A stretch of DNA of 64,000 nucleotides. Source: Clostridiales bacterium. Its GTDB lineage: Bacteria; Bacillota; Clostridia; Christensenellales; CAG-138. Under the pieces are notes generated by a model, which ran no database searches, had not been told where the DNA came from, and worked only from the letters and a program-made list of their open reading frames with translations. The translations under genes were made by a program, and so were the position numbers. Where the stretch lies: positions 1 to 64,000 of the forward strand of contig SFCQ01000004.1 in the NCBI GenBank assembly GCA_004558525.1, written 5' to 3'. Of this stretch, positions 9,113 through 17,693 are shown one piece after another (the stretch's first letter is position 1; each line of letters opens with the position of its first letter).

Positions 9113-9412
9113 TGCGGCGCTTAACAAGCCGAACCGTCCCTCCTTTTGCCGCTTATAGCGGCGTTTTAACATCACGACAGCCCTTTTTCTCAAATTCTGA
9201 GCGTTTTTTACCTTTACCAAAGCCCCGATTTGTATTGTTTTTATCAATACGGTCATAGTTTTTCACAATATATCCATCGGGTTATATCCTCGCAAATTGT
9301 AAATTAACTTCATCCGCTAATTTTGCCCGGGCCGATTCTGCGCTCCGTGCGCATTTTTTGCTGCGTATTAGTATGCAGTTGATTATACATTTGGAGATAC
9401 GCTTAAGCCTTT
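9113..9412. other. Intergenic region before yjdF with two hairpins
   Basis: No coding region is supported. Two terminator-like hairpins on the plus strand are visible: GCCGC-TTATA-GCGGC then GTTTT near 9149-9170, and TGCGC-TCCG-TGCGCA followed by six T near 9339-9357. The rest is AT-rich. A small RNA ending at the second hairpin is possible but nothing recognisable supports one. Confidence 0.4.
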
Positions 9413-9835
9413 TCAATGGCCGTTATGCTTATCCTTGCGCTTCTGCTGCCGCTGCTCAAAGCGCCTCTCAGCCTCAGCGTCTTTTTCCTCTTTAGTGCGT
9501 TTCTTTCTTGCCTGCTTGCCCTCTTCATGCTGTAGCTTAAGCGCCTGCTGGGCCTTTGTGCCTATGCCTTCATATGAAGCAAGCTGCCTGCTTATCTGCC
9601 GCTGCATTCGCTTGGGGTTGATCCTCTTTTCCTTTGTTTTTTCGGCTGCTATAGGTGGGCTGAATACGAGCCGCTGCATGTTGTCCAGCAAAAATGCGTA
9701 TACTTCATAATCCTTCGGCTCCGGCCCAAAGGTTATCTTGCATACCTCGTATCTTCTGCCGTATTCCCTTTCATAAAGCCCTATCCAAAAAGGCTCCTCG
9801 AACATAACGGTCAGCTTAGATGATACCGTATCCAT
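9413..9835 (-). CDS. yjdF: YjdF family protein (DUF2992)
   Basis: A 140-residue protein matching the YjdF/DUF2992 pattern: an N-terminal beta-rich half (SKLTVMFEEPFWIGLYER, then FGPEPKDYEVYAFLL) and a very basic, Lys/Arg/Gln-rich helical C-terminus with the family KRINPKRMQRQISRQ segment. The function is unknown. In other Bacillota the gene often follows an RNA motif that senses azaaromatic compounds. Here I see no obvious long leader: only about 70 bases separate the start from a hairpin sequence and copy B of the dispersed element. The ribosome site is weak (AAGGG). Confidence 0.88.
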   Translation of the reverse strand: MDTVSSKLTVMFEEPFWIGLYEREYGRRYEVCKITFGPEPKDYEVYAFLLDNMQRLVFSPPIAAEKTKEKRINPKRMQRQISRQLASYEGIGTKAQQALKLQHEEGKQARKKRTKEEKDAEAERRFEQRQQKRKDKHNGH

Positions 9836-9907
9836 ATTGAATTATCCGCCCTTATCATCGGGCTGTGTGCGGAGAATGGACAACCAAAGGAGGCAGGTTA
9901 CTGATAC

Positions 9908-10148
9908 CTGCTATAAGCATAGCAGATGAGAGTGTCGAAAAAGTGGCTGTTCGCCACTTTTTCGAGTTTTCTCGGGTTTTGCCTCTCGCATTCGCTCCCG
10001 GGCGGCAAAAGTAGCAAGGTACGAAAACCTCTGGGTTTTCATCCGTTCTGACGTGCATGCCGTCAGAGCCGGAATAAAGCTTAAGGGGCAGCCGCCCCTT
10101 AACAACCCCATGGTTTATCGACAGGCTGACCCGCTATAAGCATAGCAG
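9908..10148. repeat. Dispersed structured element, copy B, with flanking hairpin duplication
   Basis: A full element of about 200 bp (about 9929-10127), inverted relative to copies C, E and F. It begins GAGTGTCGAAAAAGTGGC and ends GGTTTATCGACAGGCTG. In between are the GTGGC/GCCAC end hairpin, a long GGGTTTTGCC-type stem, GAAAACC/GGTTTTC, CTGACG/CGTCAG and TTAAGGGGC/GCCCCTTAA hairpins. It is bracketed by an 18-base direct repeat (9908-9925 and 10131-10148, one mismatch), itself a palindrome, CTGCTAT-AAGC-ATAGCAG. It lies after the lysR stop and upstream of yjdF, and fills most of the 377-base gap between them. Confidence 0.9.
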
Positions 10149-10212
10149 GTACTTCCGGACTACCTACCGGAACGTGTTTTTATCTCCCGGCCCTCTATGC
10201 TTGATTCTATAT

Positions 10213-11091
10213 CTATGCGTATCTTTTTGCAAGCCAATCCTTTATATGCTCTATAAAACGCTCCACCATTATATTCTCTTCGCTGTCCTTTGGTATGGCT
10301 ATGCCTATGGTGCGGCTTGCGCCGTTGTCAAGCGGCATAAGCCTGACGTGGTTTGTCTGCCCTACAAGCAGCTCAGGCATTATGCTTATGCCAAGGCCCT
10401 GCTCTATCATGGCTATTATGGCATAATCATCCTTTGTTGTGAATTTGACGTTGGCCTTTACGCCTGCCATTTCAAGCGCGCGCCTCGCGTCGTTGTCGCT
10501 GTTTTCCATAAGGGATATGAAGCTTTCGTTCTCGGCGGCGGCAACGGGGAAGCTTTCAAGCCCGGCAAGCGGGTGGTCCTTTGGCAGCACGGCGAGCAGC
10601 CTGTCCTCCCTTAGCGCAACGCTGCGGCAATTCTTTGGATAATCCGGCATGGTGACGAAGCCAATATCTATGCTGCCGGACTCAAGCCACATGTTGACGT
10701 CGTGATAATCGCCGTTCAAAAGCTTGAACTCCGCATTAGGATATAGCTCGCTGAAGCTCTTTATCATGCCGGGCAGCCAATGCACGGCCACGCTTGTAAA
10801 CGCGCCTATGCGCACCGTGCCGCCGCTGCCGCGCTTAAGCTCATTCGCCGCCAGATGTACCCTTTCTATTGCGCTAAGCACCGCCTGGGAGAGCGGATAG
10901 AGCCTTTTGCCCTCCTCCGTCAGCTTCACCCCTGCCCTGCTCCTTTGCATAAGCTTCACCCCAAGCTCAGCCTCAAGCGAGCTTATGCCGTGGCTCACGG
11001 CGCTGGGCGTGCAGCAAAGCTCCCCTGCGGCAAGCGCTAAGCTTTGCAGCTCAACCGTCTTAACGAACATGGCGTATCTTATGGCGCTCAT
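10213..11091 (-). CDS. LysR-family transcriptional regulator
   Basis: A 292-residue LysR-type regulator. The N-terminal winged HTH spans about residues 1-60 (ALAAGELCCTPSAVSHGISS, EAELGVKLMQRSRAGVKLT) and the periplasmic-binding-like effector domain about 90-290. The start at 11091 has AAGGAGAA at good spacing. It is divergent from the PutP-type symporter, the usual arrangement for a regulator and its target, and the shared intergenic region holds an AAATGA/TCATTT dyad near 11114-11132 that is a plausible binding site. The effector is unknown; proline or a related substrate of the transporter is the simple guess. Confidence 0.9.
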   Translation of the reverse strand: MSAIRYAMFVKTVELQSLALAAGELCCTPSAVSHGISSLEAELGVKLMQRSRAGVKLTEEGKRLYPLSQAVLSAIERVHLAANELKRGSGGTVRIGAFTSVAVHWLPGMIKSFSELYPNAEFKLLNGDYHDVNMWLESGSIDIGFVTMPDYPKNCRSVALREDRLLAVLPKDHPLAGLESFPVAAAENESFISLMENSDNDARRALEMAGVKANVKFTTKDDYAIIAMIEQGLGISIMPELLVGQTNHVRLMPLDNGASRTIGIAIPKDSEENIMVERFIEHIKDWLAKRYA

Positions 11092-11200
11092 ATGCTTCTC
11101 CTTATCGCATGCATTAAATGAATAATTTTCATTTATGCTTAATTTCCTATATAATACGGCAAAATATGAATATATGCAAGCCTTTTAGCAAAATTAGGGC

Positions 11201-11229
11201 TTGCAATTTTGTTTGGCGCTGCTTATAAT
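11201..11229 (+). promoter_or_regulatory. Promoter of the putP-like symporter
   Basis: TTGCAA at 11201-11206, a 17-base spacer and TATAAT at 11224-11229, about 80 bases before the start codon. The AAATGA-N7-TCATTT dyad lies about 70 bases upstream of the -35, a position suited to LysR activation. Confidence 0.7.
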
Positions 11230-11307
11230 ACGCCAGAACCATTTGGGCAGGTGAGCTTTAATTGAATTTAATTCATCTTTTGCCCATATATGCAGGAGGA
11301 TACCAAA

Positions 11308-12864
11308 ATGAGCACAGAGTCAGTGCAGATACTTATTGCCATGGCAATATACATGGCTGCCGTTATAGGCATAGGCATAGCGTTTGCAAAGCGCGCCAAC
11401 GCGGACAGCGAAAAGTTCTTCCTTGGCGGCCGCAGCCTTGGCCCCTGGGTAAGCGCTATGAGCGCCGAAGCCTCGGATATGAGCGGCTGGCTGCTTATGG
11501 GATTGCCCGGCGTCGCGTACTGGTCCGGCCTGGCAGACGCTTTTTGGACAGCCGCGGGCCTTGCGGCAGGCACATACATAAACTGGCTCATAGTATCCAG
11601 GCGTCTCAGACGGTACAGCATAGCCGCAGGCAACGCGATAACGCTGCCGGACTTTTTCTCAAACCGCTTCAAGGAGAATAAGAAGGTAATAATGGGCATA
11701 TCGGCCGCATTTATACTTGTTTTCTTCACGGTATACGCGGCAAGCTGCCTCGTAACATGCGGCAAGCTGTTTTCAACATTGTTCAATGCCGACTATGTTT
11801 TGATGATGCTCTTGGGCGCGGCGTTCGTGCTTATATACACATTGCTCGGCGGATTTTTAGCCGAAAGCGCCTCCGACTTTATGCAGGCGATAGTTATGAT
11901 AACCGTGCTTGTGGGCGTGCTTGTAACGGGAACCCTCAAGGCGGGCGGAATAAGCGCGGTATTTGATAACATAAAGCAGTTCCCCGGCTTTATCGAGTTT
12001 TTCGGCATAGCTTCCCCCGCAACGGAAAACGGGGTTCAGCTCGTTGAAGCCGGTATTCCCGCGTTTGGCGAAAGGCTCGATTACGGGGCGCTTAGCATAG
12101 CCTCCATGCTGGCTTGGGGCCTTGGCTACTTCGGTATGCCGCAGGTGCTGTTAAGATTTATGGCTATACGGCGCGAAGGCGAGCTTAAGCGCGCGCGCAG
12201 GGTGGCTATGGTCTGGGTGGTGATATCGCTTGCGGCTGCCATAATGATAGGCTTGGTCGGCCGTGCGCTTTATCCCGCCGAGCTTAGCACAGCGGCGGAG
12301 GCCGAAAACGTATTTATATACATGTCACGAGGCCTGCTGCCCGCCGCGCTTGCCGGCCTTGCGATGGCGGGCATACTCGCGGCGACGATAAGCTCTTCGG
12401 ATTCGTATTTGCTGATAGCGGCGTCGGCATTTGCCAAGAACATGTATCAGGGCATATTCAAAAAAAGCGCCACGGATAAACAGGTCATGCGCCTGTCGCG
12501 CGCTATCCTGCTTATAATAACCGCTGTTGCCGCAGTAATAGCCCTGGATAAAAACAGCGTTATATTCACAATAGTTTCATTTGCCTGGGCAGGCTTCGGC
12601 GCCACGTTCGGGCCGCTGGTGCTGTTCTCTCTCTTCTGGAAGCGCATGACGCGCTCCGGAGCTATAGCCGGCATGCTCGCTGGCGGAGCCACGGTATTCA
12701 TATGGAAGCTTTTGGTAAAGCCCATAGGCGGCGTGTTCGGCATATACGAGCTTTTGCCCGCGTTCATAGTATCAAGCGTATTCATAGTAGCGGTATCGCT
12801 GCTTTCCCCCGAGCCCTCTGAAGAGATACAGCAGGAGTTTGACAGGGTAAAGGCCGGAGAATAG
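11308..12864 (+). CDS. putP: Sodium/proline symporter (SSS family, PutP-like)
   Basis: A 518-residue, 12-13-helix transporter of the sodium:solute symporter family in the cytoplasmic membrane. PutP-like segments are KFFLGGRSLGPWVSAMSAEA near residue 37, MSGWLLMGLPG, GNAITLPDFFSNRF and ATISSSDSYLLIAASAFAKN. The last includes the conserved serines of the sodium site. An upstream in-frame ATG at 11290 lies inside the AGGAGG site (11294-11299), so ATG at 11308 is used. Sodium-coupled proline uptake is the best match; pantothenate or other SSS substrates are less likely. Confidence 0.92.
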   Translation: MSTESVQILIAMAIYMAAVIGIGIAFAKRANADSEKFFLGGRSLGPWVSAMSAEASDMSGWLLMGLPGVAYWSGLADAFWTAAGLAAGTYINWLIVSRRLRRYSIAAGNAITLPDFFSNRFKENKKVIMGISAAFILVFFTVYAASCLVTCGKLFSTLFNADYVLMMLLGAAFVLIYTLLGGFLAESASDFMQAIVMITVLVGVLVTGTLKAGGISAVFDNIKQFPGFIEFFGIASPATENGVQLVEAGIPAFGERLDYGALSIASMLAWGLGYFGMPQVLLRFMAIRREGELKRARRVAMVWVVISLAAAIMIGLVGRALYPAELSTAAEAENVFIYMSRGLLPAALAGLAMAGILAATISSSDSYLLIAASAFAKNMYQGIFKKSATDKQVMRLSRAILLIITAVAAVIALDKNSVIFTIVSFAWAGFGATFGPLVLFSLFWKRMTRSGAIAGMLAGGATVFIWKLLVKPIGGVFGIYELLPAFIVSSVFIVAVSLLSPEPSEEIQQEFDRVKAGE

Positions 12865-12895
12865 CTTCAAGCCGTAATCAGGGCATAACAAAAAA

Positions 12896-13135
12896 GGCCT
12901 GTGGGCCGCTTCAGCCTGTCGATAAACCCCGGGGTTGTTAAGGGGCGGCTGCCCCTTAAGCTTTATTCCGGCTCTGACGGCATGTGCGTCAGAACGGATG
13001 AAAACCCAAAGGTTTTCGTACCTTGCTACTTTTGCCGCCCGGGAGCTAATGCGAGAGGCAAAACCCGAAAAAACTCAAAAAAGTGGCGAATAGCCACTTT
13101 TTTGACACTCTCAGGCGGCCTGTGGGCCGCTTTTT
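12896..13135. repeat. Dispersed structured element, copy C, inside a duplicated terminator
   Basis: A full copy (about 12912-13112) in the orientation beginning CAGCCTGTCGATAAACC and ending TTTTTTGACACTCTC. Hairpins in order: TTAAGGGGC-GGCT-GCCCCTTAA; CTGACG/CGTCAG; GAAAACC/GGTTTTC; TTTTGCC...GGCAAAA; GTGGC-GAATA-GCCAC flanked by A and T runs. A 16-base direct repeat GGCCTGTGGGCCGCTT stands on each side (12896-12911 and 13117-13132). The right copy completes a terminator hairpin GCGGCC-TGTG-GGCCGC with TTTTT (13115-13135). It sits between the convergent putP-like gene and the cohesin-like gene. Confidence 0.9.
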
Positions 13136-13147
13136 GCTATCTCAGCT

Positions 13148-14380
13148 TTATACGTCCTGCTGCTTCATAGCCTTTTCGCGCTCCGCACGGCGCTTGGCCG
13201 CACGCTGGCGCCTTAGCTTTTCTTCCCGCTTATGGCTTATGATAATAAACAGCAGCGCCGCAAGCAGAAGCACCGCAACGGCAACGACTATATAGAATAC
13301 CACGCTGCTTATCCCGCCGTCAGCCTTTTCAACAGGAGAGGGAGTCGCCTCAGGTTCGGCAGGCGCGGGCGTCTCGGTCACAGTATCCGGAAGCTCAGGC
13401 GCTATAGGCGGCGCGGGGAGCACGCTGTAACGCTGCATTGAGGCATCCTCCACGCTGTATGCATAGAAGCCGACCTCGCCGGCAGGGTTCCTTGCATAGA
13501 GAAGGTATATCGACTGCGCGTCGTCGCTCCTCCATGCCCTGTACTCGCGTTCGTCTATGGTAAGCGTGGTCTCGCTGAATCCTTCGGGCGCTTTTACGTT
13601 TGCGGCCGGCTCAAGTATTATATAGGACTTGGAGGTCGAGGATACCGTCATATAGGGATAAAGCTTGTCCTGCGCCTCATCGTATATGTAGTAGCCGCCT
13701 GTCGCGCCCGTATCGTCCGTAACGTAAAGCAGCAACGGCGCGTCGCTGTCGTTAACTATTGCGGCGGCAACGGTTTCGTTATGATACTGATAGGTCGATT
13801 CGCTGTATCTTGAAGGTATGGTCACGTTTTCTATGCTGCGCCAAACGTACATATCCGTCGTTGCGCCTTCGACGTTAACGGCCTTAACGCCTTCCTTGGC
13901 ATAGCTTATAGGCTCGGGCGTGGGCGTGGGCTCGGGGCCTTTTGCTATGTTAAGGCTCAGCTTGGTCTCAGCCTTGCCTATATCGTCGCCCTTGTAGTTC
14001 ATTATCCTGCTTATAGTAAAGCTTATCTCGGCCTTTCCCTCGGCAAGCGCCTTGAACTTTATCCTGGCGCTCAGGCTGCCAGACCCGCCTTTTTCCATAG
14101 AGATAAGGCTGATATAGCCGTCCCCTGCTCCGCCTTCGCCCTCTTCAAAGCTCAAAAGCCCGGCATCGTATGTGAAGCTGCCCTCCGCTGCGGAAAGCGC
14201 CTCGCCCTTAAGCGTAAGCACGACCTCAACCGTGTCTCCTGCGGCAACGTCCGTTTTGTCGGCAGTTGCGCTCAGGTCGTTTGCCGCAAGTGCGGTTGCG
14301 CATATAAGCATTGCAGCCGCAAGTATGGCGGCAAGCAGTGCGCGCCTGTTTTTATTAAGCAAAGCAAATCTCATGATCAT
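13148..14380 (-). CDS. Membrane-anchored cohesin-domain protein
   Basis: A 410-residue secreted protein with an N-terminal signal segment (LLAAILAAAMLICATALA). A cohesin-like beta-sandwich spans about residues 33-150 (AAGDTVEVVLTLKG, FTYDAGLLSFEEG, ARIKFKALAEGKAEISF). A short Pro/Thr linker, an unrecognised region of about 170 residues, a second Pro/Glu/Ala linker, one membrane helix (VVFYIVVAVAVLLLAALLFI) and a basic cytosolic tail follow. It overlaps the stop of the dockerin gene upstream as ATGA, after AGGAGG; ATG at 14374 is better spaced and may be the true start. Cohesins bind dockerins, so this is the probable membrane receptor for the upstream product. The specificity of the pair is inferred from linkage. 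Confidence 0.82.
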   Translation of the reverse strand: MIMRFALLNKNRRALLAAILAAAMLICATALAANDLSATADKTDVAAGDTVEVVLTLKGEALSAAEGSFTYDAGLLSFEEGEGGAGDGYISLISMEKGGSGSLSARIKFKALAEGKAEISFTISRIMNYKGDDIGKAETKLSLNIAKGPEPTPTPEPISYAKEGVKAVNVEGATTDMYVWRSIENVTIPSRYSESTYQYHNETVAAAIVNDSDAPLLLYVTDDTGATGGYYIYDEAQDKLYPYMTVSSTSKSYIILEPAANVKAPEGFSETTLTIDEREYRAWRSDDAQSIYLLYARNPAGEVGFYAYSVEDASMQRYSVLPAPPIAPELPDTVTETPAPAEPEATPSPVEKADGGISSVVFYIVVAVAVLLLAALLFIIISHKREEKLRRQRAAKRRAEREKAMKQQDV

Positions 14381-16113
14381 TTAACCTCCTGAGTTATCTT
14401 AGCGTCGCCGTTAATGCAGCGGATAAGCCTTATCACGTCCGCAATATCAAGCTTGTTGTTGTGATCCGCATCGGCAGCCTTAAGGTACGCGCCCCCCAGC
14501 AGTTTGGAATAAAGCATATGCTTTTGCAGGGCCTCTATATCGTCCTTGTCTATTTTGCCGCTGCCGTCAACATCGCCGAATATTACTATGGGGATATCGC
14601 AATACTTCCTGTTATCGTCAAAGCTTATCCTTACAAAATTGCCCGTGGCGACCTCGCCTGTCTTTTCGTTGCCCTTGGCGCTCATTATGGTTATGGAGCC
14701 TGACTCGCAGGATATGTTTTTCAGCATATCCTCGGCCGTGGCGCCAACGCTTACCCCCGTTATGGCGCCGGCAGTTATCTTATACTTGTCGCTCTTAAGC
14801 TTAGGCGCCTGCTCATACGGCGTAAGCGTGGACATACCCGTGCCAACATAATAGAAAGAGAGTATATCGGCGTGTTTTTGCCCAAGCCTTGCCCTTACCT
14901 GCGCGCTCCTCTGGCTCAGGCCCACGCCGTGGCCATAGCGCCTTACGGTAAGGTTCCAGCCGCCAAAGCCGGCATTCTCTGCCCTCTCCGCGCCGTACAT
15001 CCTCAGCCTTGTGCTCTTTGCGCCTATCGCGCCGAGGGTGTTGTTCGCGCTCGCAAACGCCACCTCGTTCAGCGTTAGCGGCACGCTGAGCTGCCCTTCC
15101 TCGCCCGCCTCGTTCCTTACGTTCAGCGTGACTATAGCCTTTGTGTAGCAGCGGCTGCCCTCCTCATGCTCGGGCTCGTCGGGAACAACGCTTATGGTGG
15201 ACACAAGCTCCACGTTCTGGCCGCTAAGGTCTATCGCCGCCTGCTCCAGCTTGTACAGCACTTCCCTGTCCATAAGCTTTACGGTTTCTTCTGTAAACCG
15301 CTCCGGTATAAAGGAAAGCCTCTCCATGCTCGATGCGTTTTCAAGGTCGAACGGGTCGTCCGTTACAACGTAGTACGGTATATCCTCATCCCAAACGTTC
15401 CTGGTGCTGTCCGTCTGCCCTCCGTTTGACGATGAATAGAAGGCCTCGATTATCCCCGTGCCGTAGGTAAGCACCTGGCCGGCGGTAGCGTCCACCGCGG
15501 CTATCGCGCGCTGGTTCTTGCTTGCGTAGCCATGATAGACCTGATCCTTTGACGTATCAACAAGGTCGTAGGAGCGGTTCTGATATCTGTAGCAGCGGCT
15601 CAGCGCATAGCTCCTTGCGCACACGGCCTGCGCCTTTAGCGCCTCTATCGGGAAGGAGTTGCTCATTTCGTGCGGCACGACGCCATAAAGGTATCTTTCA
15701 AGCGGCAGCGTGTTTATCAGCCTGAGATAACCGTCCACAATGTCAAAGGTCAAATTGCCAAGGTATGTGCAGGTGCCATGCTCCTTATTCCTCAGCCTGA
15801 TATAGTCGCTTAGCCCGTTATAATCCGCGCTTTCAAGCGTAAGCGACGATGCGGTCACCGTTTTATCCGCAAACGCTATCGATACCCTTCCGCCGGTTAT
15901 GCTCACCGTAAGCTCGTCCGTGCCTACGTTGACGCTTTTATCCTCCTTCAGCGTAAACTTGCCCACAGGCGTAAACTTAAAGCTGCGCCTGTCGCCAATG
16001 GATATCTTGATCCTTACGCTTTCGCCAAAGCCTTCCGCACGTGCCTGCACGGCAGGCAGAAGAAATACGGCAGCCAGCATAAGCGCAATCAGTGCTTTTA
16101 GTCTTGCTTTCAA
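14377..16113 (-). CDS. SpoIID/LytB-domain secreted protein with C-terminal dockerin
   Basis: A 578-residue exported protein. The start chosen is TTG at 16113, after AAAGGGGGCG, which yields a classic signal peptide; an ATG at 16173 is in frame but lacks a site. The SpoIID/LytB region includes LPLERYLYGVVPHEMSNSF and EALKAQAVCARSYALSRC, with the glutamate of the HEM triplet at the catalytic position of SpoIID, and ends with RRYGHGVGLSQRSAQ. The last 68 residues hold two calcium-loop repeats, DVDGSGKIDKDDIEALQKHM and DADHNNKLDIADVIRLI, a type I dockerin. SpoIID proteins cut peptidoglycan glycan strands or stimulate amidases. The next gene encodes a cohesin-like anchor. Confidence 0.88.
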   Translation of the reverse strand: MKARLKALIALMLAAVFLLPAVQARAEGFGESVRIKISIGDRRSFKFTPVGKFTLKEDKSVNVGTDELTVSITGGRVSIAFADKTVTASSLTLESADYNGLSDYIRLRNKEHGTCTYLGNLTFDIVDGYLRLINTLPLERYLYGVVPHEMSNSFPIEALKAQAVCARSYALSRCYRYQNRSYDLVDTSKDQVYHGYASKNQRAIAAVDATAGQVLTYGTGIIEAFYSSSNGGQTDSTRNVWDEDIPYYVVTDDPFDLENASSMERLSFIPERFTEETVKLMDREVLYKLEQAAIDLSGQNVELVSTISVVPDEPEHEEGSRCYTKAIVTLNVRNEAGEEGQLSVPLTLNEVAFASANNTLGAIGAKSTRLRMYGAERAENAGFGGWNLTVRRYGHGVGLSQRSAQVRARLGQKHADILSFYYVGTGMSTLTPYEQAPKLKSDKYKITAGAITGVSVGATAEDMLKNISCESGSITIMSAKGNEKTGEVATGNFVRISFDDNRKYCDIPIVIFGDVDGSGKIDKDDIEALQKHMLYSKLLGGAYLKAADADHNNKLDIADVIRLIRCINGDAKITQEVK

Positions 16114-16161
16114 TGCTTCGCCCCCTTTATGAACGCTTCTGTTAAGCCATATAGTATTTTT

Positions 16162-16190
16162 ATGATAGCGCATATCCTCTGCCCGCGCAA
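16162..16190 (-). promoter_or_regulatory. Putative promoter of the SpoIID-dockerin/cohesin operon
   Basis: On the minus strand TTGCGC (plus 16185-16190), 17 bases, TATCAT (plus 16162-16167), about 50 bases upstream of the TTG start at 16113. Confidence 0.4.
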
Positions 16191-16364
16191 CGGCTATATG
16201 CTTTTTTCAGCTATATATAAATGAATAAAGTGTAAATTTGGTCCCATGCCGGCAACGCTGTTCAAGCGGCGCCAAGGTGAATATAATTGATTCGGTCTTT
16301 GCGGCGCTATCCCTTAATTTCAGCCTTTTTCGTCAGCAAATTACAGCTATTGCGCGGCCAGAAC

Positions 16365-16393
16365 TTGACATTTCAGCCTCAAGCGTTGATAAT
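16365..16393 (+). promoter_or_regulatory. Promoter of the SPT-like operon
   Basis: TTGACA at 16365-16370, a 17-base spacer and GATAAT at 16388-16393, about 120 bases before the start codon. Confidence 0.65.
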
Positions 16394-16511
16394 TAAGAAT
16401 CATATAATTATATGTTGCCGCTTGTCCGATGCCATATGATGCTATTCTATATATTTTGTATTATCGGGATACCGGCCGGCGGCGACAATATTTCATTTTT
16501 GGAGGAATCAT

Positions 16512-17693
16512 ATGCCGCTGTTCAAAAAATGCGAGGAATATGTTTTTATCCGCGATCTTGTGGCTAAAGGCATATACCCCTATTTCCATGAGCTTGAATC
16601 CAAGCAGGATATAGAGGTGATGATGGAGGGTAAGCGCAGGATAATGCTTGGCAGCAACAACTATCTTGGGCTTACGGTGAACAAGGAGGTTATTGCAGCA
16701 GGCGTGGCCGCAATGGAGAAATACGGCACGGGCTGCTCCGGCTCCCGCTTCCTTAACGGAACGCTGGATCTGCATAACAAGCTTGAAAAGGAGCTTGCCG
16801 AGTTTATCGGCACGGAGGATTGCGTAACATTCTCCACAGGCTTTCAATCAAATCTTGGCATAATAAGCGCCATCTGCGGCCGCAAGGATTTTATATTCAA
16901 CGACAGGGAGAACCATGCCAGCATATACGACGGTTGCAAGCTGAGCTATGCGCAGACGGTGCGTTACCGCCACAACGACATGGCCGACCTTGAAAAAAAG
17001 CTTGCGGAGGCCCCCATCGATGCCGGAAAGCTGATAGTTACCGACGGTGTGTTCAGCATGAGCGGTGATATATGCAAGCTGCCCGACATAGTTGAGCTTG
17101 CCGAAAAATACAAGGCAAGGGTGATGATAGACGATGCTCACGGCCTTGGCGTCATAGGCAAGGGCGGAAGAGGCACCGCTAGCCACTTCGGCCTTGAAAA
17201 GCACGTTGACATAACCATGGGAACGTTTTCAAAATCGCTTGCCAGCCTTGGCGGGTACATGGTAGCCTCGGCACAGGTATGCGAATACGTGAGGCACAAT
17301 TCAAGGCCGTTCATATTCAGCGCCTCGCTTACCCCCGCAAGCTGCGCAACGGCAATAGCCGCATTAGATGTGATAAAGAGGGAGCCTGAAAGGGTGACGC
17401 GGCTTGGCGACCTTGCCGAGTATTACAGAAAAGGCCTTGACGCAAGAGGCGTGCCAACAGTAAAGACCGAGAACCCGCGGATACCCATAATACCCATATA
17501 CACCTACGACGCCGAGCGCACGCTCATTATAAGCAAAACGCTGTTTGAGGAAGGCGTATATGTAAATCCCGTGCTGCCTCCGGCGACCGCGCCGTCGGAG
17601 TGCCTGCTGCGCACCAGCCTTATGGCTACGCATACCGAAGAGGTGCTCGATGAGGCTATGGATATAATAGCGAGGGTCGTATTGAATGGCTGA
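16512..17693 (+). CDS. Serine palmitoyltransferase-like alpha-oxoamine synthase
   Basis: A 393-residue PLP enzyme that condenses an amino acid with an acyl-CoA or acyl-ACP. It shows LGSNNYLGLT, the family YGTGCSGSRFLNGTLDLH block near residues 76-93, and a PLP lysine in MGTFSKSLASLGG. Several blocks (YPYFHELESKQ near the N-terminus, YRHNDMADLEKKL, GVFSMSGDICKLP, NPVLPPATAPS, LMATHTEE) look more like bacterial serine palmitoyltransferase than glycine C-acetyltransferase (Kbl) or BioF. No threonine dehydrogenase is nearby. Its end overlaps a lipid-type SDR by 8 bases, and an acyl-CoA/ACP ligase follows, which supports a first step in sphingoid-base synthesis. Kbl activity cannot be excluded by reading alone. 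Confidence 0.75.
   Translation: MPLFKKCEEYVFIRDLVAKGIYPYFHELESKQDIEVMMEGKRRIMLGSNNYLGLTVNKEVIAAGVAAMEKYGTGCSGSRFLNGTLDLHNKLEKELAEFIGTEDCVTFSTGFQSNLGIISAICGRKDFIFNDRENHASIYDGCKLSYAQTVRYRHNDMADLEKKLAEAPIDAGKLIVTDGVFSMSGDICKLPDIVELAEKYKARVMIDDAHGLGVIGKGGRGTASHFGLEKHVDITMGTFSKSLASLGGYMVASAQVCEYVRHNSRPFIFSASLTPASCATAIAALDVIKREPERVTRLGDLAEYYRKGLDARGVPTVKTENPRIPIIPIYTYDAERTLIISKTLFEEGVYVNPVLPPATAPSECLLRTSLMATHTEEVLDEAMDIIARVVLNG

Larger units (their letters stand above)
16114..16511. other. Divergent promoter region between SpoIID-dockerin and SPT-like genes
   Basis: This 398-base gap holds the two promoters listed at 16162 and 16365 and an AT-rich core. The SPT-like gene has GGAGG at about 16501. 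No ORF or structured RNA is supported. Confidence 0.5.

Noticed and set aside
8875..9412. An insertion sequence or prophage remnant near copy A
   Set aside because: No transposase, integrase or phage protein can be read in any frame; only hairpins and the decayed element are present.
12901..13170. A conserved peptide-like reading frame inside the dispersed element (VRTDENPKVFVPCYFCRPG type), open in copies B, C, E and F
   Set aside because: The frame is not preserved in copy D and is absent from A and G, a second frame is also open, there is no ribosome site, and sequence conservation follows the hairpins rather than codon positions.
16512..17693. Glycine C-acetyltransferase (Kbl) as the first choice for the alpha-oxoamine synthase
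   Set aside because: No threonine dehydrogenase is adjacent, and the sequence blocks and neighbours fit serine palmitoyltransferase better; kept as an alternative only.
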